A stretch of DNA of 64,000 nt from Microbacterium hydrothermale (GTDB lineage Bacteria > Actinomycetota > Actinomycetes > Actinomycetales > Microbacteriaceae): positions 248,001-312,000 of the forward strand of contig NZ_STGM01000002.1 in the NCBI RefSeq assembly GCF_004854025.1, written 5' to 3'. Each line of letters opens with the position of its first letter. Within the stretch, counting starts at the first letter, position 1. The notes under the pieces were generated by a model that worked only from the letters and a program-made list of their open reading frames with translations, did not search any database and had not been told where the DNA came from. Shown piece by piece: positions 50,792 through 59,138 of the stretch. Made by a program: the position numbers and the translations under genes.

Positions 50792-52735
50792 ATGCTCGAC
50801 GACGACGACCGCGCACTCGCGCACGCCTTCGGCCGCTATCTCGAGACCGTGAACCGCGTGGTCGCCGCCGACCGGGCCGGGGAGCGCACGCGGCTCGGCG
50901 AGGAGGTGAGCGCCCATCTCGGCGTGGATGCGACGACCCTTCCCGTGACCACCGAGACGCTCTCGGCGCACCGCTACGTCGACGCCGACATCGCCCTCGA
51001 CGAACTCACCGAGCGCGGCGGCGGGCGCCTGATCGGCGTGACCGGAGGCGAGCAGCGCCTGCACGTGTCGGCATCCGAGCTCCTCTCCGGTCCGTATTCG
51101 CACTTCGCTCCCGGGCCCGTGTCGTACGAGTCCCGCGACGTGAGCGCCACCGCGCAGCGTCGGGTCGTGTCGTTCGGCGTGCGCCTGCTCCGGTTCGACG
51201 GACACCCGCTTGCGATCGTGCAGCGCTCCGCCAATCCGCGGTCGATGCCGGCGCAGCCCCAGCTCGAGGTGATCGGCGCCGATCCGGATGCCACGGCGGC
51301 GGCACTCGCCGAGATCCGGCGGCTCATGATCGAGCGCAGCGTGCTGCGGGGCCAGGTGCTGTCGTTCGTCCCGACCGAGTACGGGCACGAGGCCGGGGCG
51401 ACCTTCCTGCCCCGCCCCGACGTGTCGGCCGACGACATCGTTCTCGGCGAGGGCGTGCTGCAACGCATCGTCGACCACGTCGTGGGCATCGGCGACCACC
51501 GCGAGGCCCTGCGTGCCGCCGGACAGCACCTCAAGCGCGGCGTCCTGCTGTACGGCCCTCCCGGCACCGGCAAGACGCTCACGGTGCGTCACCTGCTCGC
51601 CCGCACCCCCGGGACGACCGCCGTGGTGCTGACCGGGTCCAGCATCCGCTTCGTCACCGCCGCCGCCGAGATCGCGCGCACCTTCGCCCCCGCCCTCGTC
51701 GTGCTCGAAGACATCGACCTGGTGGCGGCGGACCGCGGCTTCTCGCCCGAGCCCGTGCTGTTCGACGTGCTCGACGCCCTCGACGGGTTGGAACCGGATG
51801 CCGACATCGCCTTCGTCATGACGACGAACCACGTGCAGATCCTCGAGGAGGCTCTGGCCGCCCGGCCGGGGCGCGTCGACCTCGGCGTCGAGATCCCCCT
51901 TCCCGACGACGCCGACCGACGGCGCCTGTTCCGCAGGTACGCCCAGGGACTGCCCCTGTCGGCGGACGCGCTCGAGGCCGCGGCCGACCGCGCCCGGGGC
52001 ACGACGGGGTCGTTCGCGAAGGAACTGCTGCGCGGCACGGTGCTGCGCGCGGCGGTCCGGGGCGACGAGGCGCCGAGCGACGACGACCTCGCGGCGGCCC
52101 TCGACGAGCTGCTCGCCTCGGGGGCCGCGCTGACGCGCGTGCTCCTGGGGACGCGGTCTGAGACGGCGCCGTCGGCGCACGCGGCGACCCTGGTGGGCCA
52201 CGCGCCCTTCGTCCCGCACCCGGGCGGCCCCCACCTGCAGGTGTCGCCGTTCGGAGATCTCGGCTATCACGACGAGACCGACGGACGCGGGGTCGCCTTC
52301 GACACCGTCGGTCAGGATGCCGACGAGCCCGTCGTCGACACGACCGAGCCGACCCACGAGCTGAGCTTCCCGATGCCCGTCTGGCACGCCGTCTACGGGA
52401 CGCTCGACAACACCGGCTCCGTCGAACGCGTCGGCGGCGACCCGGTCGTCGCGGCCCGCACGGCGCGCCTGATGGATGCCGGCAGCGCCGCGACCGCGCG
52501 GCATCCCGGCCCCCTCGCCCCCACCGGATGGCCCCTCGACGATGCCGAGCTGCTCGTGCCGCTCGCGGACGGCGACGAGGAGTTCCTGGTGGAGATCCTC
52601 GCGGCGTCGCAGCGCGTGACGCGCGGGATCCTGGCCGATCCCGATCTCCCCGACCACTCTCGCCGGGAGCAGGAGGACTCCCTGGCGCACGGCGCGAAGG
52701 CGTTGCGCTTCGTCGCGGCCCGGCTGCTCGACTGA
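50792..52735 (+). CDS. AAA+ ATPase with unrecognised N- and C-terminal domains
   Basis: 647 aa. The AAA+ module (about 225-445) has GPPGTGKT (about 255-262), VVLEDID as Walker B (about 303-309), a sensor-1 MTTNH and a basic ARPGRVD segment, in the order of the classical CDC48/proteasomal-ATPase type. The N-terminal ~200 residues resemble a cargo or adaptor domain. The C-terminal ~180 residues (PMPVWHAVYGTL, later ASQRVTRGIL) are outside any family I know. It may remodel protein complexes. GTG at 50771 is an alternative start. It is divergent from the vanY-like gene with about 115 bp between. Confidence 0.8.
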   Translation: MLDDDDRALAHAFGRYLETVNRVVAADRAGERTRLGEEVSAHLGVDATTLPVTTETLSAHRYVDADIALDELTERGGGRLIGVTGGEQRLHVSASELLSGPYSHFAPGPVSYESRDVSATAQRRVVSFGVRLLRFDGHPLAIVQRSANPRSMPAQPQLEVIGADPDATAAALAEIRRLMIERSVLRGQVLSFVPTEYGHEAGATFLPRPDVSADDIVLGEGVLQRIVDHVVGIGDHREALRAAGQHLKRGVLLYGPPGTGKTLTVRHLLARTPGTTAVVLTGSSIRFVTAAAEIARTFAPALVVLEDIDLVAADRGFSPEPVLFDVLDALDGLEPDADIAFVMTTNHVQILEEALAARPGRVDLGVEIPLPDDADRRRLFRRYAQGLPLSADALEAAADRARGTTGSFAKELLRGTVLRAAVRGDEAPSDDDLAAALDELLASGAALTRVLLGTRSETAPSAHAATLVGHAPFVPHPGGPHLQVSPFGDLGYHDETDGRGVAFDTVGQDADEPVVDTTEPTHELSFPMPVWHAVYGTLDNTGSVERVGGDPVVAARTARLMDAGSAATARHPGPLAPTGWPLDDAELLVPLADGDEEFLVEILAASQRVTRGILADPDLPDHSRREQEDSLAHGAKALRFVAARLLD

Positions 52736-52789
52736 GGCGGCGCGGGAGACGGCTCCTCACTCCCCGCGGCGGCCGGCCGCGACACGGCG

Positions 52790-53482
52790 TCACGCGATGT
52801 CGCTCAACCCGACCTCGGCGGCCGCGAAGATCGCGACCACGATGCTCAGCAGACCCGCGACGAGCAGGAGCGACGGGTGGGCGAGGCCGACGACGACGCG
52901 CCGGGTGCGCGGCAGATCCGCGAAGAACTGATCCGGGATGCGATGCCGCTCGGGCACGCCCGCCCATCCGCGCAACCGCGCGATGTAGCCGACGCAGCGG
53001 AAGACGAGCACGGCCCACAGCATCGCGACGATGAAGGGGACGACCGCGCCGAAGATCTCGAAGGCCTCCACCCACGCCTTCTCGGGATCGGCTCCGGTGT
53101 CTTCCGCGAGCTGGACGGCGACCGCGGCGCCGAGGACGACGGATCCGATCCACAGGATCAGCGCCCCCAGGACCGCGAAGAAACGCGCGAAGAAGTGGCC
53201 GAGGATCGACTCCTCGAAGTCGAGATGCGTCCGCGGGGTCTGCGCGAGCACGAGAAGCGTCGCGCCGAGCGACGGAAGGGCGCCGACGAGCGAGACCAGG
53301 ACGCCGGCCGACTCGTTCTCGACCCAGATCTCGCAGACCACGAGCAGCACCACCGCGACCGCGAGCCAGATCCATCCGGAGAGAGTGGGATGCCGCACCA
53401 CGAATGCCGGATGCCGCGACTCGAGCGGCCGCGCGGATCGGTGCACGAGGGCGTGACCCCGGACCTGCCGGTCGTCGACCAT
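52790..53482 (-). CDS. Hypothetical integral membrane protein (230 aa)
   Basis: Not recognised. A basic N-terminus of about 30 residues is followed by five predicted helices (about 35-55, 60-82, 100-125, 142-165, 203-225). A charged loop after helix 4 contains RGWAGVPERHRIPDQFF. ATG at 53482 has AGGGGGTG upstream. It is divergent from the radical SAM gene, and its promoter region adjoins the LexA box, so possible co-regulation deserves note. It converges with the AAA ATPase gene. Confidence 0.7.
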   Translation of the reverse strand: MVDDRQVRGHALVHRSARPLESRHPAFVVRHPTLSGWIWLAVAVVLLVVCEIWVENESAGVLVSLVGALPSLGATLLVLAQTPRTHLDFEESILGHFFARFFAVLGALILWIGSVVLGAAVAVQLAEDTGADPEKAWVEAFEIFGAVVPFIVAMLWAVLVFRCVGYIARLRGWAGVPERHRIPDQFFADLPRTRRVVVGLAHPSLLLVAGLLSIVVAIFAAAEVGLSDIA

Positions 53483-53588
53483 GCGCCACCCCCTGTCACT
53501 CCGCTCGGCGAGCGGACTTGGCTGTCACAGTAGCGCGTCGCCGTTCGTCCATGGAGACGCATGTGGACAACACCGCCTTGCGTTTGAA

Positions 53589-53604
53589 TAGAACATGTGT
53601 TCGA
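53589..53604. promoter_or_regulatory. LexA (SOS) box
   Basis: TAGAACATGTGTTCGA matches the mycobacterial/actinobacterial LexA consensus TCGAAC-N4-GTTCGA at every fixed base except one (A for C in the left arm). It lies 9 bp before the ATG at 53613, where bound LexA would block transcription. Confidence 0.75.
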
Positions 53605-53612
53605 CTATCGAG

Positions 53613-54716
53613 ATGAGGTGGCAGGGTCAACAGCTGGGCGTCGACGACACGGCGGCGCTGCCCGGCATGGAGCGCATGGACGGTCTCGTCCGCTCCGTCA
53701 CCACTCCGGAATTCGCCGGCATGACCTTCCACGAGGTGCTGTGCAAGAGCGCACTCAATCGCGTTCCGGGCGCGTCGGCGATGCCCTTCGACTGGACCGT
53801 CAACCCGTACCGGGGATGCAGCCACGCCTGCGCGTACTGCTTCGCGCGCAAGACGCACGAATACCTCGACCTCGACTACGGCGCTGATTTCGATTCGCAG
53901 ATCGTCGTGAAGGTCAACGTCGCCGACGTGCTGCGGACAGAACTGCGTCGCGGATCCTGGGCACGCGAACCGGTCATGCTCGGCACGAACACCGACCCCT
54001 ACCAGCGGGCGGAGGGACGCTACCGCCTCATGCCCGAGATCGTGGGCGCCCTCACCGACAACGGCACCCCCTTCTCGATTCTGACCAAGGGCACATTGCT
54101 GCGCCGGGATCTCCCCCTGCTCACCGCGGCCGCCGAGCAGGTCACGGTCTCGCTGGCGATGTCGATCGCCGTCTTCGACGATGCGCTGCAGCGCGCGATC
54201 GAGCCGGGGACCCCCAGCGCCGAGGCCCGCCTCGAGACGGTCCGCGCGGCGACAGCGGCCGGATTCCGGGTGACGGTCTTCCTGATGCCGATCCTCCCCC
54301 ACCTCACCGACTCGATACCGGTGCTCGACGACGCACTGGCACGCCTGCGTGCGGCGGGAGCCGCCCGAGTCGTCTACGGCGCCCTCCACCTCCGACCGGG
54401 CGCGAAGCAGTGGTTCTTCGAGTGGCTCGAGCGCGAGCAGCCGCACCTCGTCTCGTCGTATCGCGGGCTGTATCCCGGCGTCTCGGTCACCGCGCCGAAG
54501 GCCTACCGCTCGTGGCTCGGCAAGCGCCTGCGCCCCCTGCTCCGCCTGCACGGGCTCGACGGGTGGGACGAAGACGACCACCCTCGCGGCCGCCCCCAAC
54601 CAGGACTCGCCGCCCGCACCCCGACCACGAGCAGCCTCGGTCCGGTCCGCAGCACCGTCGGCATGGCATCCGCGCGCCCCCGCGTCGCTCCGGCGAGCGA
54701 ACCGAGGTTGTTCTGA
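53613..54716 (+). CDS. Radical SAM protein of the Rv2578c/SplB-like family
   Basis: 367 aa. The [4Fe-4S] motif CSHACAYC (CxxxCxxC) lies at about 68-75 inside NPYRGCSH, and TNTDPYQRAE and LTKGTLLRRDL follow, as in the Rv2578c and spore-photoproduct-lyase-like groups. It should generate a 5'-deoxyadenosyl radical; the substrate is unknown but DNA is a reasonable guess. Start: ATG at 53613 begins MRWQGQ, the usual family N-terminus. The upstream in-frame ATG at 53595 lies inside the LexA box and is unlikely. The LexA box predicts induction by DNA damage. A terminator follows. Confidence 0.88.
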   Translation: MRWQGQQLGVDDTAALPGMERMDGLVRSVTTPEFAGMTFHEVLCKSALNRVPGASAMPFDWTVNPYRGCSHACAYCFARKTHEYLDLDYGADFDSQIVVKVNVADVLRTELRRGSWAREPVMLGTNTDPYQRAEGRYRLMPEIVGALTDNGTPFSILTKGTLLRRDLPLLTAAAEQVTVSLAMSIAVFDDALQRAIEPGTPSAEARLETVRAATAAGFRVTVFLMPILPHLTDSIPVLDDALARLRAAGAARVVYGALHLRPGAKQWFFEWLEREQPHLVSSYRGLYPGVSVTAPKAYRSWLGKRLRPLLRLHGLDGWDEDDHPRGRPQPGLAARTPTTSSLGPVRSTVGMASARPRVAPASEPRLF

Positions 54717-54783
54717 ACGGCGTGAGGCCCTCCGATGGCGCAGACGAGAGGGACGCGAGGCCGTCGGACGGACGGGTGAACGC

Positions 54784-54822
54784 GAGAGGCCCCCGCCGCG
54801 CGAACGCGAACGGGGGCCTCTC
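54784..54822. terminator. Terminator between the radical SAM and DEAD-box genes
   Basis: A 12-bp perfect stem (GAGAGGCCCCCG / CGGGGGCCTCTC) with a 15-nt loop lies between convergent genes and can serve both. Confidence 0.75.
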
Positions 54823-54832
54823 GGAGTAACGC

Positions 54833-57001
54833 TTACGACGTGACGTCGGCCAGCTGACGGCCCGAGATCTCCTCGAGCACGTCGTCGCCGAGCTGGGTCT
54901 CCTCGAAGGGCGCCTCGATCTCGGCGCGATCGAGCAGCTCGGTCATCCGGCGGCGACGCTGACGCGTGATGAGCGTCACCACCGTACCGCTGCGACCGGC
55001 GCGGCCCGTGCGGCCGGAGCGGTGCAGGTACGTCTTGTACTCGTCGGGGGCGTCGGCCTGGATGACCAGGTCGATGTCATCGACGTGGATGCCGCGGGCG
55101 GCGACGTCGGTGGCCACGAGCACGTTGACGCGACCCGAGGTGAGCTTCTCGAGGTTGCGCGTGCGCTTCTGCTGGTTGAGATCGCCGTGCAGGGCGACCG
55201 CGGCGATCCCGGCGTCGTCGAACTGCTCCGCGAGCATCTCGGCGTACGCGCGGGTGCGGGCGAACACGAGCGTCTTGCCCTCGCGGTCGACGAGCGAGTC
55301 GAGGATCTGCGCCTTGTCACGGTGCTCGATCACGAGCACGCGGTGCTCGATCGTGCTCGAGTCCTGATCCTCTCCGGCGACCTCGTAGACGGCCGGCTCG
55401 ACGAGGAACTCGTCGACCAGGGCCGCGACCTCGCGGTCGAGCGTAGCCGAGAACAGCAGCTTCTGGCTGCCCTTCGCGGTGGCGCGCAGGATGCGCTGCA
55501 CCGGCTCGAGGAAGCCCAGCTCGCACATGTGGTCGGCCTCGTCGAGCACGGCGACGGTGACCTCGGAGAGGTTCAGCTTGCCCTGGTTGAGGAGGTCCTC
55601 GATGCGACCGGGGGTGCCGATGATGATGTCGACGCCCTTCTTGAGCGCACCCACCTGGCGCGCCTGGGGCACGCCGCCGTAGATCTGCGTGGTGAACAGA
55701 CCGACGCTGCGCGCGATCGGCTGGATCGTGCGGTCGATCTGCAGAGCGAGCTCGCGCGTCGGCGCCATGATGAGCGCCTTCGGGGCGCGCCCGAACTCGC
55801 GGCGCTTGCCGGCCTGCGAGCGCAGGATGCTCTCGACCAGCGGGGCGCCGAAGGCGATGGTCTTGCCCGAGCCGGTGCGACCGCGGGCCAGCACGTCGCG
55901 GCCCTCGAGGATCGGAACGACGGTGGCGGCCTGGATGGGGAAGGGCTTCTCGGCCCCGAGTCCGGCGAGGGCGCGGACGATGTTGTCGCCCAGCCCCAGA
56001 TCGGCGAACCCGGCGCCGGTCACCGTCGCGGCATCCACCGCTTCGGCCTGAAGACGCTCGTGCACCACGTCGACGCGCTGCTCGTGCTCGGCGGAGCGCT
56101 TCGGCGACGCGTTCCAGTCGCTGCGGCTCGGTCCGTCGGCGCGGCGCGGGCGGTCGTCGAACGACCGCGCGGGGCGGTCGGCGCGGTCGAAGGAACGAGC
56201 AGGACGGTCGTCGAACGACCGACGCGGACGCTCGTCACGGTCGAACGAACGCGCGGGACGGTCGGTGCGGTCGAACGAACGGGCGGGACGGTCGCCCGCG
56301 TCACGGCGGGGACGCTCGTCACGGTCGAACGAGCGCGCGGGGCGGTCGTTGCGATCGAAGGAACGGGCCGGGCGGTCGTTGCGGTCGAACGAACGAGCCG
56401 GACGCTCATCACGATCGAACGAACGAGCCGGGCGGTCGGTCCGGTCGAACGAACGAGCCGGACGGTCGCCCGCGTCACGGCGCGGACGCTCATCACGATC
56501 GAACGAACGAGCCGGGCGGTCGTTGCGGTCGAACGAACGAGCCGGGCGGTCGGCACGGTCGAACGAACGCGCGGGACGATCGCTGCGGTCGAACGAACGA
56601 GCCGGGCGGTCGGCACGGTCGAACGAACGGGCGGGACGGTCGCCCGCCTCACGGCGCGGACGCTCATCACGATCGAACGAGCGCGCGGGACGGTCCTCGA
56701 ACGACCGACGCGGACGCTCGTCACGATCGAACGAACGAGCCGGACGGTCGTCACGGGCGGAGCTGCGGATGTCGCGAGCCTGGTCGCGGCCGGCTCGGTC
56801 GGACGCGTTCCAGCGACGCTTGTCGGGCGCGACCTCGGCCTCGGGACGGTAGCCGCGGTGGTTCGGGCTCTTGCTGCCGGGCTTGGCGGGACCCTCCGCA
56901 CCGGGACGACGCTTGCGGTCCTGGAACGAGGTCTTGGCGCCGTAGCGCGGCTCGAAGTTCTTGGCGGCGCGGCCGCCGGCGGGCTTCTTGTTCTTGGGCA
57001 T
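54833..57001 (-). CDS. DEAD-box RNA helicase with a 16-copy arginine-aromatic repeat domain
   Basis: 722 aa. The N-terminal ~310 residues are low complexity. After a Lys-rich start, about sixteen copies of DRPARSFDR (period about 10 residues, some interrupted by DERPRR) run from about residue 83 to 285. A full DEAD-box core follows: Q motif, ARGRTGSGKT, PTREL, GTPGR, DEAD, SAT and HRSGRTGRAG. Alternating Arg, Phe and Asp suggests RNA binding and condensate formation, as for DDX4-like or RGG tails. It is distinct from the helicase at 19991, whose basic tail is C-terminal. ATG at 57001 has AGGAAG; likely a cold- or ribosome-related helicase. Confidence 0.92.
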   Translation of the reverse strand: MPKNKKPAGGRAAKNFEPRYGAKTSFQDRKRRPGAEGPAKPGSKSPNHRGYRPEAEVAPDKRRWNASDRAGRDQARDIRSSARDDRPARSFDRDERPRRSFEDRPARSFDRDERPRREAGDRPARSFDRADRPARSFDRSDRPARSFDRADRPARSFDRNDRPARSFDRDERPRRDAGDRPARSFDRTDRPARSFDRDERPARSFDRNDRPARSFDRNDRPARSFDRDERPRRDAGDRPARSFDRTDRPARSFDRDERPRRSFDDRPARSFDRADRPARSFDDRPRRADGPSRSDWNASPKRSAEHEQRVDVVHERLQAEAVDAATVTGAGFADLGLGDNIVRALAGLGAEKPFPIQAATVVPILEGRDVLARGRTGSGKTIAFGAPLVESILRSQAGKRREFGRAPKALIMAPTRELALQIDRTIQPIARSVGLFTTQIYGGVPQARQVGALKKGVDIIIGTPGRIEDLLNQGKLNLSEVTVAVLDEADHMCELGFLEPVQRILRATAKGSQKLLFSATLDREVAALVDEFLVEPAVYEVAGEDQDSSTIEHRVLVIEHRDKAQILDSLVDREGKTLVFARTRAYAEMLAEQFDDAGIAAVALHGDLNQQKRTRNLEKLTSGRVNVLVATDVAARGIHVDDIDLVIQADAPDEYKTYLHRSGRTGRAGRSGTVVTLITRQRRRRMTELLDRAEIEAPFEETQLGDDVLEEISGRQLADVTS
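56150..56770 (-). repeat. 30-bp coding repeat in the DEAD-box gene
   Basis: The unit containing CGGTCGAACGAACG recurs about sixteen times with near-identical bases, not just residues. The array was therefore duplicated recently or is homogenised. It encodes DRPARSFDR. Confidence 0.85.
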
Positions 57002-57358
57002 GGGGAACTTCCTGGGTTCTGTTCGCGCGAAACAGCATCACCGCTCGTGGCGGTGGGATACCCGGACTGTCGTCGGCCGGGGGCCATTCACTGATGGGTC
57101 GAGGCCGCGATCGCGTCCTGTCCATCGGCCCCTTGGACTCACAAACCCATCCGCGCATCACACGCGGTGTCCAGAGCCGACCGCCCCACGTTACAGGTCG
57201 CGCCTGGGAATGGCATCCATGCCCGGCCACCCTCTGCGGCCCCACCCCGCTAGAACAGGGCATCGCTCCAGAACAGGGCTCACCCGAGCGGTCACGGCCT
57301 GTTCCCGCACGATCGCCTGTTCTCGAACGCCCGCGCCGCGACGGCGCGACGGGTGACC
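57002..57358. other. Spacer with DEAD-box leader and GAACAGG elements
   Basis: No gene. Near 57001 it holds the helicase ribosome binding site and a small hairpin (CACCGC 57039-57044 / GCGGTG 57050-57055) in its leader. AGAACAGG occurs at 57252 and 57270, and CCTGTTC at about 57298 and 57316, again as opposed repeats. Confidence 0.6.
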
Positions 57359-57364
57359 GAAAAT
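57359..57364 (+). promoter_or_regulatory. -10-like box six bases before the ABM gene
   Basis: GAAAAT, then GGACGC, then ATG at 57371. It fits the six-base leaderless spacing but departs from TANNNT at the first base. Confidence 0.45.
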
Positions 57365-57370
57365 GGACGC

Positions 57371-57994
57371 ATGGCAGACACCGACGCCCACCCCATCACG
57401 GTGGCGATCGAGCGGCGCATCGACCCGACGCGCACCGCCGAAGCGACCTCCTGGATGCAGGCCGGCACCGACCTCGCGACCGCCTTCCCGGGCTTCCTCG
57501 GCTCGGGGTGGGTGCGCGCGGGCGAAGAGAGCGACCTCTGGTACATGCTGTACCGCTTCCGCGACATCGCCACCCTCGAACAGTGGGAGACCTCTTCGCA
57601 ACGGCAGTGGTGGCTCGACTCGGGGCGTCCGTTCGCGCGCGAGGAGCGCAGCGAGCGACGCACGGGCATCGAGGGGTGGTTCGACGCCGCGTTCGGCTCG
57701 GTCCTCGCCCCGACGGATGCCACGACCTCGCCCGTGCAGCAACCGGTGCCTCCCGCTCCTCCCCGCTGGAAACAGGCCGTGACCATCTGGGTGGGGTTCT
57801 TCCCCACCAACCTGCTGGCGTCGTGGCTGCTGGGCTTCGTCCCGGGGTTCGCCGAGATCCCCCTGCCGTTGCGGGTGCTGGCCACGACTCTGCTGCTCAC
57901 CCCCGTCATGACCTACCTGGTTCTGCCGTGGGTCACCCGCCTGCTCCACCCCTGGTTGCAGCGACCGCCCCGTCCACGAAAGGCCTCGTCATGA
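57371..57994 (+). CDS. ABM-domain protein with C-terminal membrane helices
   Basis: 207 aa. The N-terminal half has the antibiotic-biosynthesis-monooxygenase fold (ITVAIERRIDPTRTAEATSW, LWYMLYRFRDIATLEQW). The C-terminal half has two membrane helices (about 137-158, 167-187) separated by a Pro-rich loop. This matches the COG3224 group of membrane-tethered ABM proteins, whose role is unknown. ATG at 57371 is supported by the -10-like box. The stop overlaps the next start (ATGA), so the two genes are coupled. Confidence 0.8.
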   Translation: MADTDAHPITVAIERRIDPTRTAEATSWMQAGTDLATAFPGFLGSGWVRAGEESDLWYMLYRFRDIATLEQWETSSQRQWWLDSGRPFAREERSERRTGIEGWFDAAFGSVLAPTDATTSPVQQPVPPAPPRWKQAVTIWVGFFPTNLLASWLLGFVPGFAEIPLPLRVLATTLLLTPVMTYLVLPWVTRLLHPWLQRPPRPRKASS

Positions 57995-58896
57995 CCGCTG
58001 ATCCCACCGGCCACCGCTTCGTCCTGCGCAGCGCGAACGTCTCCGCCGAGATCGCCCAGGTGGGTGCGGCGCTGCGCGCGCTCACCGTCGACGGGGTCGA
58101 CCTCGTGCCCCGCTACCCCGACGACGTGCCGACGCCCGCGGCATCCGGGGTCGTGCTGGTGCCGTGGCCGAATCGCATCCGCGACGGCAGGTACCGCTTC
58201 GACGGCGCCGACCTGCAGCTGGCGATCAGCGAGCCGAAGTTCGGCAACGCGAGCCACGGCCTGTTGCGCTTCGCCGCGTACCAGCCGATCGAGCAAACCG
58301 AGGAGCGGCTCGTGCTCGGCGCCGACGTGGTCCCCCAGACCGGTTACCCCTTCCACCTGCGCACGCGCGTGACCTTCACCCTGCAGGCCGACGGGCTGCA
58401 CGTGGCCCACGACATCGAGAACGTGGGCGCGAGCACGGCGCCCGTCGCGCTCGGTGTGCACCCGTACCTGCAGATCGGGGGCGTCGACACCGCCGATCTG
58501 GTCGTGCACTCGTCGGGGACCACCACGCTGGTGCTCGACGATCGCAACATCCCCGTCGACGAGGTACCCGTCGGCGCCGGCACCGACCTGCGCGACGGCG
58601 TGCGCCTCGGCGACGCCGCTCTCGACAACGGCTACCGGGGGATGGAGAGGGATGCCGAGGGGCGGGCCCGACACACGCTGACGGCGCCCGACGGGGCGCG
58701 TGTCGAACTATGGCAGGACGAGGGATTCCGCTGGGCGCAGGTCTTCACGACCGACCGCTATCCGGGGCACCCCCTCGCCGTCGCGATCGAGCCGATGACG
58801 GCGCCCGCGAACGCCTTCGCGACGGGCGACGACCTCGAGCACCTGGAATGCGGCGGCATTCTGCATCGGGAATGGGGCGTGCGCTTCACGGCATAA
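57991..58896 (+). CDS. Aldose 1-epimerase-like protein
   Basis: 301 aa with the galactose mutarotase fold: NRIRDGRYRFDG, ASHGLLRF, the catalytic histidine in GVHPYLQ (about 156) and the catalytic Glu in EPMTAPANAF (about 268). It should interconvert the alpha and beta anomers of a hexose; the exact sugar is uncertain. The ATGA overlap ties it to the ABM gene. It is followed by a hairpin terminator. Confidence 0.88.
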   Translation: MTADPTGHRFVLRSANVSAEIAQVGAALRALTVDGVDLVPRYPDDVPTPAASGVVLVPWPNRIRDGRYRFDGADLQLAISEPKFGNASHGLLRFAAYQPIEQTEERLVLGADVVPQTGYPFHLRTRVTFTLQADGLHVAHDIENVGASTAPVALGVHPYLQIGGVDTADLVVHSSGTTTLVLDDRNIPVDEVPVGAGTDLRDGVRLGDAALDNGYRGMERDAEGRARHTLTAPDGARVELWQDEGFRWAQVFTTDRYPGHPLAVAIEPMTAPANAFATGDDLEHLECGGILHREWGVRFTA

Positions 58897-58903
58897 AGCG
58901 AAT

Positions 58904-58927
58904 CTTGTCCCCCATTTGGGGGACAAG
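58904..58927 (+). terminator. Hairpin after the aldose epimerase-like gene
   Basis: A perfect 10-bp stem (CTTGTCCCCC / GGGGGACAAG) with an ATTT loop, eight bases after the stop. No U-run follows. Confidence 0.6.
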
Positions 58928-58991
58928 AAATACGCCCTATGACCAGGGAAAAGAGGAGACAAGCCCTTTCCCATTTCGGAGGCGCGAACGA

Positions 58992-58997
58992 TACCAT
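58992..58997 (+). promoter_or_regulatory. Candidate -10 box of the DUF998-like gene
   Basis: TACCAT lies 142 bp before ATG at 59139. It implies a leader of about 130 nt that contains the hairpin at 59100-59135. Confidence 0.4.
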
Positions 58998-59099
58998 TCG
59001 GGTTGACGGTTTCCGTCGCGACCGGGGGCAGCAAAGGGTCAAGGTTCCCCCCGGTTTTTACCCGAATGAGCCGACGGGGGCCGAGGGTCCCGCGATGTG

Positions 59100-59135
59100 G
59101 GGGGATCCTCGTTCCGTCACGAGGAAAGATCCCCC
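59100..59135 (+). promoter_or_regulatory. Hairpin over the ribosome binding site of the DUF998-like gene
   Basis: GGGGGATC (59100-59107) pairs with GATCCCCC (59128-59135) and CTCGT with ACGAG inside it. GAGGAAAG (59121-59128), the presumed ribosome binding site, lies in the 3' arm and bulge, three bases before the AUG region. Confidence 0.5.
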
Positions 59136-59138
59136 ATC

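Noticed and set aside
53595..53612. Upstream ATG start for the radical SAM gene
   Set aside because: It lies inside the LexA box and adds residues not typical of the family N-terminus.
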